Part shown: in pieces, positions 61,646 through 64,000 of the stretch
Layout: each line of letters opens with the position of its first letter
How positions within the stretch are numbered: position 1 is the stretch's first letter
NCBI RefSeq assembly: GCF_001278805.1
Contig: NZ_CP012602.1
Location: 3,321,501-3,385,500 of the forward strand
Reading direction: 5' to 3'
DNA length: 64,000 nucleotides
From: Bacillus sp. FJAT-18017
Lineage (GTDB): Bacteria; Bacillota; Bacilli; Bacillales; Cytobacillaceae
Notes under the pieces: generated by a model
Seen by the model: only the letters and a program-made list of their open reading frames with translations
Databases searched by the model: none
What the model was told of the DNA's origin: nothing
Made by a program: the position numbers and the translations under genes

Positions 61646-61858
61646 CTATTCCAGGACAACCAGACAATCGCCTTCATTGACGAAATCGCCGATGTTGACC
61701 TTGAGCTCTGTAATTTTTCCGACAAAATTGCTTTCAACCGGAATTTCCATTTTCATTGACTCGATAACGATGATTTCTTGGCCTTCTGTCACTTCATCTC
61801 CAGCTGAGACCAGGATATTCAGTACCGTGCCTGCCATTGTTGCATGAATCTCTTTCAT
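61646..61858 (-). CDS. Biotin carboxyl carrier protein (biotinyl/lipoyl domain)
   Basis: A 70-residue single-domain carrier. The biotinylation motif ESMKMEIPV has the standard lysine between two methionines. It shuttles carboxybiotin between the two enzyme partners on either side. ATG at 61858 follows GGGGGAGG. It resembles B. subtilis YngHB in being a free carrier in an operon with its enzymes. Eleven bases separate it from the carboxyltransferase. Confidence 0.9.
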   Translation of the reverse strand: MKEIHATMAGTVLNILVSAGDEVTEGQEIIVIESMKMEIPVESNFVGKITELKVNIGDFVNEGDCLVVLE

Positions 61859-61893
61859 GATTTCTTCCTCCCCCATTTTCTAAGACTTCAGAT

Positions 61894-63219
61894 TTATTTT
61901 TGTAAAAATGATGTTGTATAATTCCCTTTTGCAAAATCGGCATCCTCAAGGATTCTTTTGAAGAGAGGAGCGTTTGACTTTATTCCGCTTACAGTAAGCT
62001 CTTTAAAAAAATTCCTGCCACGTTCCAGTGCCTGTTCCCTTGTTTCCCCATACATGACACACTTTGCAATCATCGGATCGTAAAAAGGGGTTACTGTATC
62101 ACCGGATTTATAGCCATAATCTACCCGGATTCCTTCACCATCGGGAAATTCGAAGCGATCAATTTTACCCGGAGATGGCAGGAATTTTTCCGGATCCTCT
62201 GCGTAAAGTCGGAACTCGATTGCATGTCCCCCGCTGCTTATCTCTGACTGGCTTTTTGGCAGGTCTTCCCCTCTGGCAACAAGAATTTGCCACTCCACAA
62301 GATCAATACCAGTAACTTCTTCCGTAACAGGATGCTCTACCTGTAGGCGGGTGTTCATCTCAAGAAAATAAAAGTTCTCGTGTTCATCAAAAATGAATTC
62401 AATAGTACCCGCATTTTTATAATCCACTGCCTTCGCCGCATTGATAGCGGTTTCAAAAAGCTTTGAACGAGTCCCTTCGGAAAGAAATGGTGATGGGGAT
62501 TCTTCCACCACTTTTTGATTGCGGCGCTGGACTGAGCAATCACGCTCGAAAAGGTGGACGATGTTTCCATTTTCATCACCAAAAACTTGTACTTCAATAT
62601 GCCGGGCATTGGCTATGAATTTCTCCAAAAACACTTCATCAGAACCAAAATAAGCCTTTGCCCTTGCCTTGACTGAAGCAAACGCTTTTTCCAGTTCAGC
62701 TTCATTGGAGCATTTGACCATGCCGATTCCGCCTCCTCCACTCGAAGCCTTGAGCATGACCGGATAGCCAATACCTTCCGCAACTTCCTTCGCCTCATCT
62801 ACAGCGGCTATACCGCCATCGCTCCCAGGTACAACAGGTACACCCGCTTTTTCCATAGCTGCCCTTGAAGCGACTTTATCTCCCATTAATTGGATTGCAT
62901 CTGATTTTGGGCCTATAAACACAAGTCCTTCCTTCTCAACAAGCTCAGCAAATTCTGCATTTTCCGATAAAAACCCATACCCGGGGTGAATGGCTTCAGC
63001 CCCTGTACTTTTTGCCGCATGGAGAATTGTTTCCGCTTGCAGATACGATTTGGCGACAGGAGGCTCGCCAATTCTTACAGCTGTAGTTGCTTCCAATACA
63101 TAAGGAAGCCCAGCATCCGCATCAGAATAGACAGCAACCGTTTCGATTCCCATCCTTTTACACGTTCTAATTATTCTTAATGCTATTTCGCCTCGATTGG
63201 CAATTAGTATCCTTTGCAC
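61894..63219 (-). CDS. Biotin carboxylase of an acyl-CoA carboxylase
   Basis: A 441-residue ATP-grasp enzyme. RILIANRGEIALRIIRTC at the N-terminus, the glycine-rich KASSGGGGIGM loop, and EMNTRLQVEHPVTEE are diagnostic. It carboxylates biotin on the carrier with bicarbonate and ATP. GTG at 63219 is preferred, as AAAGGGG stands just upstream; TTG at 63240 would contain that site. It is the first gene of a three-gene operon resembling yngHA-yngHB-yngE. Confidence 0.92.
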   Translation of the reverse strand: MQRILIANRGEIALRIIRTCKRMGIETVAVYSDADAGLPYVLEATTAVRIGEPPVAKSYLQAETILHAAKSTGAEAIHPGYGFLSENAEFAELVEKEGLVFIGPKSDAIQLMGDKVASRAAMEKAGVPVVPGSDGGIAAVDEAKEVAEGIGYPVMLKASSGGGGIGMVKCSNEAELEKAFASVKARAKAYFGSDEVFLEKFIANARHIEVQVFGDENGNIVHLFERDCSVQRRNQKVVEESPSPFLSEGTRSKLFETAINAAKAVDYKNAGTIEFIFDEHENFYFLEMNTRLQVEHPVTEEVTGIDLVEWQILVARGEDLPKSQSEISSGGHAIEFRLYAEDPEKFLPSPGKIDRFEFPDGEGIRVDYGYKSGDTVTPFYDPMIAKCVMYGETREQALERGRNFFKELTVSGIKSNAPLFKRILEDADFAKGNYTTSFLQK

Positions 63220-63507
63220 ACTATACCCCTTTCTCCCCAAGAATCATTGTTCGCTTACTCTATCCCCAAGGGCAGCCGAAAGAAGGTCACTTTTTCATTT
63301 ATCCAATCCTGCATGCCCTATACTATGGTTCTACCATACATTCTGAATATCCTGCAAATTTTGAAAACACCTTTTCATGCTAAAATGCAGAATTTTTCAT
63401 ATTCGTAGTATATAATTAGAATAATTAAAGAAATTGTTTGGCTTAAGCTTTTTATTTTTTTACTTGTTATGAATGGATAGGGAGAATTTTTAAAAGGGGG
63501 CTACTAA
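63220..63507. other. Divergent promoter region
   Basis: This gap separates the minus-strand carboxylase operon from the plus-strand acetyltransferase gene. A TATAAT hexamer at 63411-63416 could serve the acetyltransferase, although no good -35 box is visible at the usual spacing. No operator was recognised. Confidence 0.35.
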
Positions 63508-63981
63508 ATGGCAATAAAAGTTGAAAAACTGAAAGTCAATTACAAAACGCTTGAAGAGTTTAAGAAGTTTAAAGAATATGGAGTCCAGGAATTGTCCATG
63601 CTTGAGGATCTGGAAGCAAACATTCTGGAAAACGATAGCGAATCTCCCTTTTACGGGATTTATTTCGGGGATAAATTGGTTGCCCGGATGAGCCTCTATC
63701 AAGTTGATGCAAAGAGAGATCTTTATTTTGACCCTCCGCAAAATTATTTGGAACTTTGGAAACTTGAAGTACTCTCCGCCTATCAAGGCAAAGGATATGG
63801 CTCGGCTCTGGTAAAGTTCGCAAAAGATTTCGGGCTTCCTATCAAGACAAACCCTCGTGTCGGATCAAGAGGATTTTGGGAAAAGCACGGATTTATAAAC
63901 GTTGAATATGAAGTAGAGCGTGATCTTGGCGAAAACCCGCTGGTATGGTATCCGGAAGGGGTAAGCGCCCAGCATCATTAA
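63508..63981 (+). CDS. ylbP: GNAT-family N-acetyltransferase, YlbP-like
   Basis: A 157-residue GNAT protein. The acetyl-CoA motif A is seen as LEVLSAYQGKGYGSALVKFA (Q/RxxGxG/A), preceded by a beta-strand (KLVARMSLY). B. subtilis YlbP lies near ylbQ and bshC, and this protein corresponds to it in both position and overall sequence; its substrate is unknown. ATG at 63508 follows AAAAGGGGG. It is followed almost at once by what seems to be the end of a dispersed repeat. Confidence 0.85.
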   Translation: MAIKVEKLKVNYKTLEEFKKFKEYGVQELSMLEDLEANILENDSESPFYGIYFGDKLVARMSLYQVDAKRDLYFDPPQNYLELWKLEVLSAYQGKGYGSALVKFAKDFGLPIKTNPRVGSRGFWEKHGFINVEYEVERDLGENPLVWYPEGVSAQHH

Positions 63982-63983
63982 AT

Positions 63984-64000
63984 AAGGAAAGCGGAAGCGC
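63984..64000. repeat. Probable start of a third dispersed element, cut by the window edge
   Basis: The last bases, AAAGCGGAAGCGC, are the reverse complement of the GCGCTTCCGCTTT end sequence of element copy 2. This suggests another copy, in inverted orientation to copies 1 and 2, beginning at the window edge right after ylbP. Confidence 0.55.

Overview
The window is a chromosomal segment of a spore-forming, Gram-positive rod of the family Bacillaceae (Bacillus sensu lato). Gene content and order closely follow the Bacillus subtilis 130-150 degree region (ylb-yll-mra/mur/fts-spoIIG-ylm-divIVA-ileS-lspA-pyr-ylo). Sporulation genes (spoVD, spoVE, spoIIGA, sigE, sigG, ylmC), bacillithiol synthesis (bshC) and a MurE with the DNPR motif (meso-diaminopimelate peptidoglycan) support this. 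Almost every gene lies on the minus strand, so transcription runs from high to low coordinates. The genus cannot be fixed from the sequence alone.

Layout from the upstream (high-coordinate) end: a ylbP-like acetyltransferase on the plus strand (63.5-64.0 kb); a three-gene acyl-CoA carboxylase operon (60.1-63.2 kb); panE, a DUF3397-like membrane protein and bshC (56.6-59.6 kb); the division/cell-wall cluster mraZ-rsmH-ftsL-pbpB-spoVD-murE-mraY-murD-spoVE-murG-murB-divIB-ylxW-ylxX-sbp-ftsA-ftsZ (36.7-56.1 kb); a lytS-lytT-cstA module, probably for pyruvate sensing and uptake (32.1-36.6 kb); spoIIGA-sigE-sigG (28.9-31.6 kb); ylmC, pgeF, ylmE, sepF, ylmG, ylmH and divIVA (24.3-28.3 kb); T-box-controlled ileS (20.9-24.0 kb); an exported, catalytically degenerate NlpC/P60 protein on the plus strand (20.2-20.6 kb); lspA and rluD; the complete pyrimidine operon pyrR-pyrP-pyrB-pyrC-carA-carB-pyrK-pyrD-pyrF-pyrE with three PyrR attenuators (6.4-18.5 kb); rqcH on the plus strand; and a calcium P-type ATPase, yloC and remA (0-4 kb).

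The genes form coherent systems. The dcw cluster makes lipid II and the divisome, with spore-specific SpoVD/SpoVE embedded in it. SpoIIGA matures sigma-E, and sigma-G follows. SepF and DivIVA act on the FtsZ ring and cell poles. Two ribosome-quality-control factors, RqcH and YlmH, are both present. Pyrimidine genes make UMP from bicarbonate and glutamine under PyrR control.

The least expected content is non-coding. Three intergenic sites (6.09-6.29, 28.46-28.65 and 44.43-44.58 kb) carry tandem arrays of 43-bp imperfect palindromes on a nearly invariant 52-bp pitch. The cores differ between sites, but the arms share one design, including compensatory changes. A second family, a roughly 210-bp dispersed element, is present at 24.02 and 59.67 kb with a third copy apparently starting at the window end; it contains a hairpin whose arms covary. 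Other points are direct GTGG boxes upstream of mraZ, an SD-sequestering hairpin before pgeF, and an NlpC/P60 protein lacking all three catalytic positions. No tRNA, rRNA, CRISPR array or intact insertion sequence was seen.
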